Source of the DNA: Sphingobacterium sp.
GTDB lineage: Bacteria; Bacteroidota; Bacteroidia; Sphingobacteriales; Sphingobacteriaceae
NCBI GenBank assembly: GCA_030146225.1
Contig: JASLCA010000376.1
Coordinates: forward strand, 1-14,029
DNA length: 14,029 bases
Reading direction: 5' to 3'
The translations under genes and the position numbers were made by a program. The notes beneath the pieces are model-generated. The model did not search any database. It saw nothing but the letters and a program-made list of their open reading frames with translations, and had not been told where the DNA came from. The stretch's first letter is position 1. Every line of letters starts with the position of its first letter. Positions 8,311-14,029 of this stretch are shown piece after piece.

Positions 8311-8347
8311 AAAATGCTCCGCTAATTACTATTTAGCGGAGCATTTT
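8311..8347 (-). terminator. Rho-independent terminator downstream of mscS-like gene
   Basis: A 15-bp perfect stem, AAAATGCTCCGCTAA (8311-8325) with TTAGCGGAGCATTTT (8333-8347), closes a 7-nt loop. It lies 23 nt after the mscS-like stop codon in the direction of that gene, and the 3' arm ends in a T-rich stretch (TTTTATTGTTG). The symmetric A4/T4 ends make it usable on both strands. It insulates the sigma operon from the gene upstream on the same strand. Confidence 0.85.
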
Positions 8348-8369
8348 ATTAAAGATAATTTAAATAAAT

Positions 8370-9224
8370 TTATTGATTCTTGATGTGTACATCCTGTTGT
8401 GGATAGGGAATATTAATCCCTGCCTTGTCTAGGGCCACCTTACAATCAATAATCAATTGCTCTTGCATGGTCCAAAAGTGTTCATTGGAGGTGGTTACAC
8501 GTATGGAAAGATTTACCGCGCTATCGCCCAGTTCTGTGACCACAACCTGTGGCGCAGGCTCCTTAAAGGCAAATTCATTGCGCGCTATAACCTGCATAAG
8601 GATCTCCTGTGTTTTGCGTAAGTCCGCATCATAGGATACCCCAATATTAAACCAGGTTCTACGTGTGCCAAGAACCGTATAATTCGTTATATTACTGTTT
8701 GAAAGTTCTCCATTTGGAATTACCACCATTTGATTTTGAGAGGTTATCAGGCGGGTGTTAAAGATGTCGATAATCTTGACCGTACCATCCACTCCAGAGG
8801 ATGAAGAGATATAATCGCCTACTCTAAAGGGTTTAAACAATAAGATTAATACCCCGCCTGCAAAATTGGACAGGGAGCCCTGTAAGGACAAGCCAATAGC
8901 AAGACCGGCAGCCCCAATAATAGCAATAAAGGTAGAGGTTTGCACACCAAGTTGACTTACCACCACCACAAATAGAATTATTTTAAGCACCCAGTTGATT
9001 AGGTTTCCTAAGAATACTCTGATGGATGGGTCCACATCGCGCTTTTCAAATATAGATGCAATCAATTTTCGGATCAGCTTAATGGCCCACAGCCCAATAA
9101 CAAATACCAGCGCCGCTGATATTAAGGCCGAAAGTATGGCGGGAGCATAGCTAATCGCGCTATCGATAAACTTCTCAACATTACTTTCAAGCTTGTACAA
9201 TTGTCCTTCTGGTATATTTTCCAT
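8370..9224 (-). CDS. mscS: MscS-family small-conductance mechanosensitive channel
   Basis: An inner-membrane channel that opens on membrane stretch and releases solutes during hypo-osmotic shock. At 284 residues it has the size of E. coli MscS (286). TM1 is at about 27-51 and TM2 at about 72-92. TM3, the pore helix, runs over about 97-130 with GAAGLAIGLSLQGSLSNFAG: Leu108 and Leu112 correspond to the vapour-lock leucines, Gln115-Gly116 to the kink, and KPFRVGDYI ends the segment. The beta domain carries VVIPNGELSNSNITNY (167-182). The C-terminus has NIPYPQQDVHI, the usual alpha/beta-domain end. All pore landmarks are present, so it should be functional. It is a single gene, closed by the terminator at 8311-8347, with a 489-bp divergent gap in front of it. 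No link to the sigma operon is evident. Confidence 0.95.
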   Translation of the reverse strand: MENIPEGQLYKLESNVEKFIDSAISYAPAILSALISAALVFVIGLWAIKLIRKLIASIFEKRDVDPSIRVFLGNLINWVLKIILFVVVVSQLGVQTSTFIAIIGAAGLAIGLSLQGSLSNFAGGVLILLFKPFRVGDYISSSSGVDGTVKIIDIFNTRLITSQNQMVVIPNGELSNSNITNYTVLGTRRTWFNIGVSYDADLRKTQEILMQVIARNEFAFKEPAPQVVVTELGDSAVNLSIRVTTSNEHFWTMQEQLIIDCKVALDKAGINIPYPQQDVHIKNQ

Positions 9225-9339
9225 ATTGTTTTTGAATAAAGAACACTTTCAATAGTGCACTACATTTATTATGCATCTTGTAAAAGATACAAGGTAATCT
9301 ATTTGCAAGTCTTGGCTATCAGAAAACGAATGTTTTCCG

Positions 9340-9359
9340 AATTGTAGTATACAACAATT
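9340..9359. promoter_or_regulatory. 20-bp near-perfect palindrome, possible operator
   Basis: AATTGTAGTATACAACAATT matches its own reverse complement at 18 of 20 positions, with GTATAC at the centre and one mismatched pair. It lies 115 bp before the mscS-like start and about 250 bp before the promoter of the S41 unit. Its length and symmetry resemble a binding site of a dimeric regulator. Function is inferred only from symmetry. Confidence 0.35.
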
Positions 9360-9567
9360 ATAAAAATAAATAAACTATTAAGCAAGTGTTTTCTGCAGGT
9401 CATACCTGCGCTGGCCATTCGTTTAAAGTCTAAGGGCGGTAATTGGGGCTATCAAATCAGCATACTTTTCAGGCTGTATAAGCTTTCCTGAAGTCTGCTA
9501 GAAAGTTTCTTTCTGGCAATGGTCTTTACATACCAACCACAGAAAGCTTTTGAGGACTTAAAATTAG

Positions 9568-9579
9568 CGACTTAAGTCG
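9568..9579. promoter_or_regulatory. 12-bp perfect palindrome upstream of the S41-unit promoter
   Basis: CGACTTAAGTCG is a perfect palindrome whose right end is 32 bp before the TATCTTTG box. Half-site-like copies lie close by: GACTTA at 9555-9560 and GAAGTC at 9584-9589. This position would suit a regulator acting on the promoter, but nothing else identifies the regulator. Confidence 0.35.
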
Positions 9580-9611
9580 GTGCGAAGTCTTTATTTGGAA
9601 CGAAATAATAA

Positions 9612-9619
9612 TATCTTTG
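9612..9619 (+). promoter_or_regulatory. Probable -7 box (TATCTTTG) for the small ORF and S41 peptidase
   Basis: TATCTTTG is an exact match to the Bacteroidota -7 consensus TAnnTTTG. A TTTG at 9594-9597 is the nearest -33 candidate, but it is 14 nt away, shorter than usual. The box lies 92 nt before the S41 peptidase ATG and only 2 nt before the ATG of a 31-codon ORF, so transcription would start at or next to that ATG. The box is a good match; the missing well-spaced -33 element lowers confidence. Confidence 0.55.
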
Positions 9620-9621
9620 TG

Positions 9622-9717
9622 ATGCACAATTTTATTCGCAAGATGCAGCCATTTCCCTTGGATTTCTATTTGGGAAAGGATGTCTCCTTCGAATCTAACC
9701 TATTCACAGATTTATGA
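9622..9717 (+). CDS. Small 31-codon ORF overlapping the S41 peptidase start (ATGA); possible gene remnant or leader peptide
   Basis: An open frame begins with ATG 2 nt after the TATCTTTG box and ends with TGA at 9715-9717, sharing ATGA with the peptidase start codon at 9714. The peptide starts MHNFIRKMQPFPLDFYLG and continues to LFTDL; a second ATG at 9643 gives a 24-residue version. The 4-nt overlap is a typical arrangement for translational coupling. The stretch PLDFYLGKDV recalls the start of Mpg/AAG-type 3-methyladenine DNA glycosylases (LPxxFYxxxDV pattern), so it might be the remnant of such a gene whose promoter now drives the peptidase. That resemblance is from memory and rests on about 10 residues. 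It could equally be a chance frame in a 5' leader. Confidence 0.35.
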   Translation: MHNFIRKMQPFPLDFYLGKDVSFESNLFTDL

Positions 9718-12700
9718 TAAAAACACTTTTATGTGCTATTGGATTCTCTATGTCTGCAGTAGCACTTTATGGCCAAACCAATCCTGCCTTTCTGTCCTTT
9801 CCAACCTTAAGTCCGGACGGTAGCACCTTGGTTTTTGCTTATGAAGGCGATTTGTGGTCTGTCCCAACTGAGGGCGGGATGGCATTTCGGCTGACCGCAA
9901 TGACTGGTAATGAAATAGCCCCAAGAATCTCTCCAGATGGTAAATGGCTAGCTTTTTCAGCAGATCAGAATGGCAATATGGATGTCTACCTAATGCCGCT
10001 AGAAGGCGGCGATATTAAGCAATTGACCTTTCATGAGGCGGGCGATATGGTAGACAGTTGGAGCTGGGATAGCAAGGGTATCTATTTTACCTCCTCGCGA
10101 TCCAATAACTTCAGTAGCTATAGGGTGGGGATAAATGGGGGGACCGCAGAGCGTTTATTTCCGCATTACTTTAACACCATCCATAATGTGGTCGAGACCC
10201 CAGCCGGGGAGTTGCTGTTTAATGATTCCTGGGAAAGCTATTCTGCGGCTAGCAGAAAGCGGTATAAGGGCTCCTTTAATCCCGACATCCTGTCTTACAA
10301 CCCAAAGAATAAAGCTTTTAAGCAATTGACGGACTACGAAGGAAAAGACTTTTGGACAAGTGTGGACCGTAATGGCAAGATTTATTTTGCCTCGGATGAG
10401 GGGAATGAAGAGTATAACCTTTACACCTTTGTAAATGGAAATAAGACCATGCTCACCAACTTCCCAAGCTCTATACAGCGACCATTTGTAGCAGCTAGCG
10501 GTGCTAAGGTGGTATTTGAGAAGGATTATCAGTTGTATATATATGATGTAGCCAATAAGCAAACCAGGCAGCCAAAGATTTCCTTGGGGCGAAATGCCGT
10601 CTTGGATAAGAAACAAGAGTTTGATGTTAAAGACAATGTCAGCTATGTAGATGTTTCGCCAGATGGCAAGAAGATGGCCTTTGTATCCAGAGGAGAGCTC
10701 TTTGTAAGCGATGTGGAAGGCAAGTTTGTTCGTCAGATGGCCCGTCAAGGAGAGCGTGTGACGGAGGTTAAATGGCTAAAAGACAACCGTACCCTGCTGT
10801 ACAACCAAACCTTTAATGGCTACCTAAACTGGTTTACCCAAGCAGCGGATGGCAGCTCAAGCCCAAAGCAGCTGACCCAAGATCAGCGTAACAATAGAGA
10901 CATTACCTTTAATAAGGAAGGCAGTCAAGCGGTTTACTTAAGTGGACGTGATGAGGTGCGGCTTTTGGACTTGAAAACCTTAAGCAGTGAGATGCTTGTT
11001 AAGGATGAGATCTGGGCATTTCAAAACTCCAGCCCCTCCTTCTCGCCGGATGGGACTTATGTGCTTTTTACGGCATATCGCAATTTTGAGCAAGATATCT
11101 TTGTCCATGAATTAAAGACCAAGAAGACCTTAAACCTTACCAATACAGGAGTCTCCGAGTCCAATCCACAATGGTCTCCGGACGGAAAGTATATATACTT
11201 TGCTAGCAATCGTACAAAACCTTCTTATCCGATGGGAGCTCAAAACTCCAGCATTTACAGAATGGCTTTGGATAATTTTGATGAGGAATATCGCAGCCAC
11301 AAGTTTGATGAGCTTTTTAAGGAAAGCCCTAAGGCTAGTGCCGATACATCAAAGAAAAACACAGGCATTAAGCCTCCCGATAGTCGTACAGAGAAGCTGC
11401 TTGTAAGCATTAATACGCAGGGCTTGTTGGATAGAATTACAGCCGTAAGCCCTTCCTTTGGCACCCAGTCTAGACCGCTTTTATTTAAAAAGGGCGATAA
11501 GGATTATGTATTCTACTATTCCAATCAGAGCGAAGGCAAAGGTGCGATCTATAGAACCATTATGGAACCCTTTACGGCAAACAAGACTGAAAAAGTGAGT
11601 GATGGTGGCTTGTCAATGCTTTTTGAAGTCGCAGGAAAATACTATGGACTCAGTGCAGGAAGTATTCAGAAATACAATCTAGATGCCAATAAGTTGGAGA
11701 AAATAGATGTTAGTTTTAAGTTCCAACGCAGTCTAGTTGAAGAGTTTAAGCAGATGTTTTATGAAACATGGGCGGGCATTGAAGAGAATTTCTACGATGG
11801 TACTTTTCATGGTGTTGACTGGCAAGGCATGAAGCGTCGCTATGAAGCTTATCTGCCTTATATTAATAACCGGGCTGACTTGCGTATACTATTGAATGAC
11901 ATGTTGGGGGAGCTTAATGCGTCGCACCTAGGCTTTAACTCTTCAGGTGCTGAAGAACGAAAATACTATCGTACGGCAAGCAATGAGATCGGTGTTGAAT
12001 TTGAAGTGGCAAGCCCATTTAAGGTAGCCCGCATTATAGCCAACTCGCCTGCAAGTCGTAAGGGCGTAGATATTCAAGTTGGGGATGAACTTATCGCAGT
12101 AAATGGCGTGCTAGTTGATAAGTCCCTAGACAGAGATGCCTACTTTGTACAACCGACCTTAATGCCTGAATTAACCTTACGTTTAAAGCGTAAAGGGCAG
12201 GAAGTCACGGTAAACATTAGACCCCAATCGAGTATGGCTCAAAAGGAACAGCTATACAACGAATGGATAAAAGGCAATAGAAAGAAAGTAGATGAATGGG
12301 GAGGCAATAGAATTGCTTATTCACATATGAAAAATATGGGTGGGGAGCAGTTGAATCAATTTCTATTGGATATGGCTGAGCAAGAGAATAATAAGGATGG
12401 TATTATCTTAGATTTACGCTTTAATACTGGAGGAAATGTGCATGACGAGGTATTGCGATTTTTAGCGCAAAGACCTTATTTGCACTGGCAGTATAGAGAC
12501 GGAAAGCGGTCCCCGCAGAGTAATTTTGCACCGGCAAGCAAGCCTATTGTCTTGTTGATTAATGAACAATCCTTAAGTGATGCGGAGATGACAGCCGCAG
12601 GCTTTAAAGCCTTAAAGCTTGGGAAGATAATAGGGACCGAAACCTACCGCTGGATAATCTTTACCTCTGCAAAGAGTCTGGTCGATGGGTCCATGTATAG

Positions 12701-12860
12701 GGTTCCAGCCTGGGGCTGCTATACTTTAGATGGACAGGATCTAGAATTAACAGGGGTCGCTCCGGATATTGCCGTAAGGAATACTGTAGCGGATCGTGTG
12801 CTAGATAAAGATCCACAATTGGAAAGAGCAGTGCAAGAGATTTTAAAAGACCTAAAATAA
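9714..12860 (+). CDS. Secreted tricorn-type S41 peptidase with beta-propeller and PDZ domains
   Basis: A large serine peptidase of the tricorn branch of family S41, expected to cut peptides in the periplasm or at the cell surface. Residues 1-20 form a Sec signal peptide (MIKTLLCAIGFSMSAVALYG). Residues about 25-560 carry WD40-like/PD40 beta-propeller repeats, seen as SPDG blades near residues 33, 73, 316, 444 and 488 (for example NPQWSPDGKYIYFASNRT). A linker rich in Lys, Ser and Pro follows near 540-565. The C1 part has LNASHLGF with Ser737-His738, matching the tricorn Ser-His pair. A PDZ domain spans about 757-840 (IANSPASRKGVDIQVGDEL). The catalytic core has GIILDLRFNTGGNV, then NEQSLSDAE with nucleophile Ser955, and Glu1011 in LELTGVAPDI. 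All expected catalytic residues are present and length (1048) fits the family. The ATG at 9714 gives an intact signal peptide. It has its own promoter region and terminator. Confidence 0.95.
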   Translation: MIKTLLCAIGFSMSAVALYGQTNPAFLSFPTLSPDGSTLVFAYEGDLWSVPTEGGMAFRLTAMTGNEIAPRISPDGKWLAFSADQNGNMDVYLMPLEGGDIKQLTFHEAGDMVDSWSWDSKGIYFTSSRSNNFSSYRVGINGGTAERLFPHYFNTIHNVVETPAGELLFNDSWESYSAASRKRYKGSFNPDILSYNPKNKAFKQLTDYEGKDFWTSVDRNGKIYFASDEGNEEYNLYTFVNGNKTMLTNFPSSIQRPFVAASGAKVVFEKDYQLYIYDVANKQTRQPKISLGRNAVLDKKQEFDVKDNVSYVDVSPDGKKMAFVSRGELFVSDVEGKFVRQMARQGERVTEVKWLKDNRTLLYNQTFNGYLNWFTQAADGSSSPKQLTQDQRNNRDITFNKEGSQAVYLSGRDEVRLLDLKTLSSEMLVKDEIWAFQNSSPSFSPDGTYVLFTAYRNFEQDIFVHELKTKKTLNLTNTGVSESNPQWSPDGKYIYFASNRTKPSYPMGAQNSSIYRMALDNFDEEYRSHKFDELFKESPKASADTSKKNTGIKPPDSRTEKLLVSINTQGLLDRITAVSPSFGTQSRPLLFKKGDKDYVFYYSNQSEGKGAIYRTIMEPFTANKTEKVSDGGLSMLFEVAGKYYGLSAGSIQKYNLDANKLEKIDVSFKFQRSLVEEFKQMFYETWAGIEENFYDGTFHGVDWQGMKRRYEAYLPYINNRADLRILLNDMLGELNASHLGFNSSGAEERKYYRTASNEIGVEFEVASPFKVARIIANSPASRKGVDIQVGDELIAVNGVLVDKSLDRDAYFVQPTLMPELTLRLKRKGQEVTVNIRPQSSMAQKEQLYNEWIKGNRKKVDEWGGNRIAYSHMKNMGGEQLNQFLLDMAEQENNKDGIILDLRFNTGGNVHDEVLRFLAQRPYLHWQYRDGKRSPQSNFAPASKPIVLLINEQSLSDAEMTAAGFKALKLGKIIGTETYRWIIFTSAKSLVDGSMYRVPAWGCYTLDGQDLELTGVAPDIAVRNTVADRVLDKDPQLERAVQEILKDLK

Positions 12861-12863
12861 GTT

Positions 12864-12898
12864 GATAAGCGAGGCCTAGAACCTCGCTTATTTTTTTA
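12864..12898 (+). terminator. Rho-independent terminator of the S41 peptidase gene
   Basis: Four nucleotides after the stop codon, ATAAGCGAGG (12865-12874) pairs exactly with CCTCGCTTAT (12882-12891) around a 7-nt loop, extended by a G-T pair. A run of seven more T follows. This is a textbook intrinsic terminator and separates the peptidase from the downstream regulator gene. Confidence 0.92.
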
Positions 12899-12966
12899 CC
12901 CAATTTCTTATGTAGAATTAATCTAAATAGTTAAATTGCGATAAATTAATGAGTTAACCTTAGTTA

Positions 12967-12982
12967 GGGTTCTCCAGAACCC
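12967..12982. promoter_or_regulatory. Inverted repeat just before the AraC-family gene, possible operator
   Basis: GGGTTCT-CC-AGAACCC has two perfect 7-bp arms around 2 nt and ends 21 nt before the start codon of the AraC-type gene. Between it and the ATG lies TATAATAATTTTATT, which contains TAATTTTA, one base off the -7 consensus. The repeat would thus sit at or just upstream of the promoter, where an autoregulator could bind. AraC proteins usually prefer direct repeats, so another regulator or a role in the mRNA leader is also possible. Confidence 0.4.
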
Positions 12983-13003
12983 CTGTATAATAATTTTATT
13001 CGC

Positions 13004-13984
13004 ATGCTTACACTAAAGCTTAACGAGCTCTATGGCCCGGACTCTAGCCATCAACAAGGATCTGCCGAGGCGTACAATACATACCGAGAGTTGTCTGAGC
13101 TTCTGATTAAACATCCCTTAGTTAATGGAGTAGATCATTTTATCACGCTTGATGAAATTACAATTTCACATAAGAAATGGGAGATTAGCCAGCCTATTAA
13201 GCTGGCCGTTAAATACGATGAACCGCTTCTAAAATGCCAGTTTGAATTGTATGGGCACTGCCATTATAAAGCAAATCAGGGAACTGACAATATCTGTATA
13301 CAATCCGGCTGTTGTCATTTTTTCTGTGCTCCCCTGCTGGATGGGGAGCTGTACTACCCGGAGTCTAGGGAGGTGCTTGATATTTTGATTAAACCGACTT
13401 ATCTATTACAGCTTATTCAAGAGGAGAATTTAGATTCTAAGGCCTTTAAAAAGGCTTTAGCGCAGCAGGATTTATTTTTATTCTTTAATCAGAATAGGGT
13501 GATAAACCCAAAGTATCAAAACCTTATCAATGACATTATTGAACAGCCCTATCAAGGCTCGATGGCTAAGATCTATTTAAAGAGCAAGGCCCTGGAGCTA
13601 ATTGTGTGCTTGCTGCGGGATTCGAATCTTTGTATTAATACTGCTCAGTACCAATTAGCGCAGCATGATATTGACATTCTGATGCAGATTCGGGACTATA
13701 TTGCAGCCGAGCCAGGAGCCAGCTTTTCACTCTTGGGCCTTGCTAGGAGGTTTGGAATAAATGATTATAAGTTAAAGAAAGCCTTTAAAATTCTCTTTAA
13801 AAAGACTGTATTCAGCTATATCTTAGAGCAGCGCATGCTGCTTAGCCAACAATTATTAAAGCATACAGCCCTTGATCAAAAGGATATTGCGATGAAGGTC
13901 GGCTTTAAGCATCAACATCATTTTGCGCAACGCTTTAAAGGTTACTTTGGCTTTCTCCCTTCCGCCTTTCGGCGAAGCCTGTAG
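13004..13984 (+). CDS. AraC-family transcriptional regulator with Cys/His-rich N-terminal domain
   Basis: A 326-residue DNA-binding regulator. The C-terminal AraC domain spans about 226-324 with both helix-turn-helix units: FSLLGLARRFGINDYKLKKA (241-260) and, after DQKDIAMKVGFK, HHFAQRFKGYFGFLPSAFRR (305-324). The N-terminal half (about 1-210) resembles the ligand-sensing half of PchR-like AraC proteins common in Bacteroidota, with a beta-rich part (about 45-132) followed by helices. It is odd in carrying Cys78, Cys86, Cys98, Cys103, Cys104 and Cys108 with His85, His87 and His105, in the section GHCHY ... CIQSGCCHFFCAP. Such a cluster could bind metal or sense redox state; this is inference. 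The start at 13004 is the first ATG after the intergenic region. It stands alone between two terminators, so its targets are not shown; genes beyond the right edge or the neighbouring peptidase are candidates. Confidence 0.9.
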   Translation: MLTLKLNELYGPDSSHQQGSAEAYNTYRELSELLIKHPLVNGVDHFITLDEITISHKKWEISQPIKLAVKYDEPLLKCQFELYGHCHYKANQGTDNICIQSGCCHFFCAPLLDGELYYPESREVLDILIKPTYLLQLIQEENLDSKAFKKALAQQDLFLFFNQNRVINPKYQNLINDIIEQPYQGSMAKIYLKSKALELIVCLLRDSNLCINTAQYQLAQHDIDILMQIRDYIAAEPGASFSLLGLARRFGINDYKLKKAFKILFKKTVFSYILEQRMLLSQQLLKHTALDQKDIAMKVGFKHQHHFAQRFKGYFGFLPSAFRRSL

Positions 13985-13985
13985 C

Positions 13986-14020
13986 GCAGGTTAAGGCTGA
14001 CTGCTTTTTTTCTTTTTTTT
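13986..14020 (+). terminator. Probable terminator of the AraC-family gene
   Basis: Directly after the stop codon, GCA-G-GTTA (13986-13993) can pair with TGAC-TGC (13998-14004) around the loop AGGC, with one bulged G and one G-T pair. A tract of T7-C-T8 follows to 14020. The stem is modest but the T tract is long, so an intrinsic terminator is likely. Confidence 0.55.
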
Positions 14021-14029
14021 ACGCCTCCC

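Larger units (their letters stand above)
9225..9611. other. Divergent intergenic region, no gene seen, several short inverted repeats
   Basis: This AT-rich gap separates the mscS-like gene (leftward) from the S41 peptidase unit (rightward). I see no coding frame of credible length. It holds several dyads: CTTGTA-AAAGA-TACAAG (9277-9293), whose minus strand contains TATCTTTT, a near match to a -7 box that could serve mscS with a TTG 16 nt upstream; GAAAAC-GAAT-GTTTTC (9322-9337); a 20-bp imperfect palindrome (9340-9359); GCAGGT-CAT-ACCTGC (9395-9409); a 9-bp stem with TTT loop (9497-9517); and a 12-bp palindrome (9568-9579). Each is short enough to be chance, but their density is higher than elsewhere in the window. 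Confidence 0.5.

Noticed and set aside
9441..9567. 36-codon open stretch on the minus strand in the divergent gap (KTIARKKLSSRLQESLYSL region)
   Set aside because: It has no usable start near its beginning, is short, and I recognise no family; treated as non-coding.
10155..10748. 197-codon open frame on the minus strand inside the S41 peptidase gene
   Set aside because: It lies wholly antisense to the propeller-coding part of a well-supported gene, its product has no recognisable domain, and no promoter box or separate gene context supports it.
9628..13004. Identical 13-mer AATTTTATTCGCA in the S41 leader (9628-9640) and before the AraC-type start (12992-13004)
   Set aside because: One or two shared AT-rich 13-mers are expected by chance in a 14-kb window, and the positions relative to the genes differ.

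Overview
The window looks like a stretch of a Bacteroidota chromosome, most likely Sphingobacteriales (Sphingobacterium/Pedobacter type). The reasons are a SusC/SusD outer-membrane pair preceded by a Bacteroides-type ECF sigma factor and a FecR anti-sigma with a DUF4974 tail, promoter -7 boxes of the form TAnnTTTG, no strong Shine-Dalgarno sequences, and a moderately AT-rich composition. The genus is an inference from gene content.

Left part (1-8128, minus strand): one probable operon, read right to left. It encodes an ECF sigma factor (7532-8110), a FecR-type membrane anti-sigma (6304-7455), a SusC/RagA TonB-dependent transporter with an N-terminal STN signalling domain (2697-6233), a SusD/RagB surface lipoprotein (1292-2686) and a TlpA-like thioredoxin protein cut by the left window edge (1-1235). 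The expected circuit is: ligand on SusC/SusD moves the STN domain, which contacts the periplasmic tail of FecR; FecR then releases or activates the sigma factor, which drives the operon. No glycoside hydrolase, lyase or sulfatase is present, so the imported substrate cannot be read from this window. A -7 box lies only 10 nt before the sigma start codon, and a 13-bp perfect hairpin separates susD from the thioredoxin gene.

Middle part (8129-9713): a non-coding gap with inverted repeats and a strong terminator, then an MscS-family mechanosensitive channel (8370-9224, minus). A 489-bp gap with several short palindromes separates it from the next gene, which is divergent.

Right part (9612-14029, plus strand): a TAnnTTTG promoter, a 31-codon small ORF that overlaps the next start codon by ATGA, a large secreted tricorn-type S41 peptidase (9714-12860) ending in a clear terminator, then an AraC-family regulator (13004-13984) with an unusual cysteine/histidine cluster in its sensor half, an inverted repeat just before its start codon and a T-rich terminator after it.

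Most of the window is well-known Bacteroidota gene content. I see no phage, IS element, CRISPR array, rRNA or tRNA. The parts that deserve a second look are the small ORF fused in front of the S41 peptidase gene, the Cys/His-rich AraC sensor domain, and the regulatory structures between genes.
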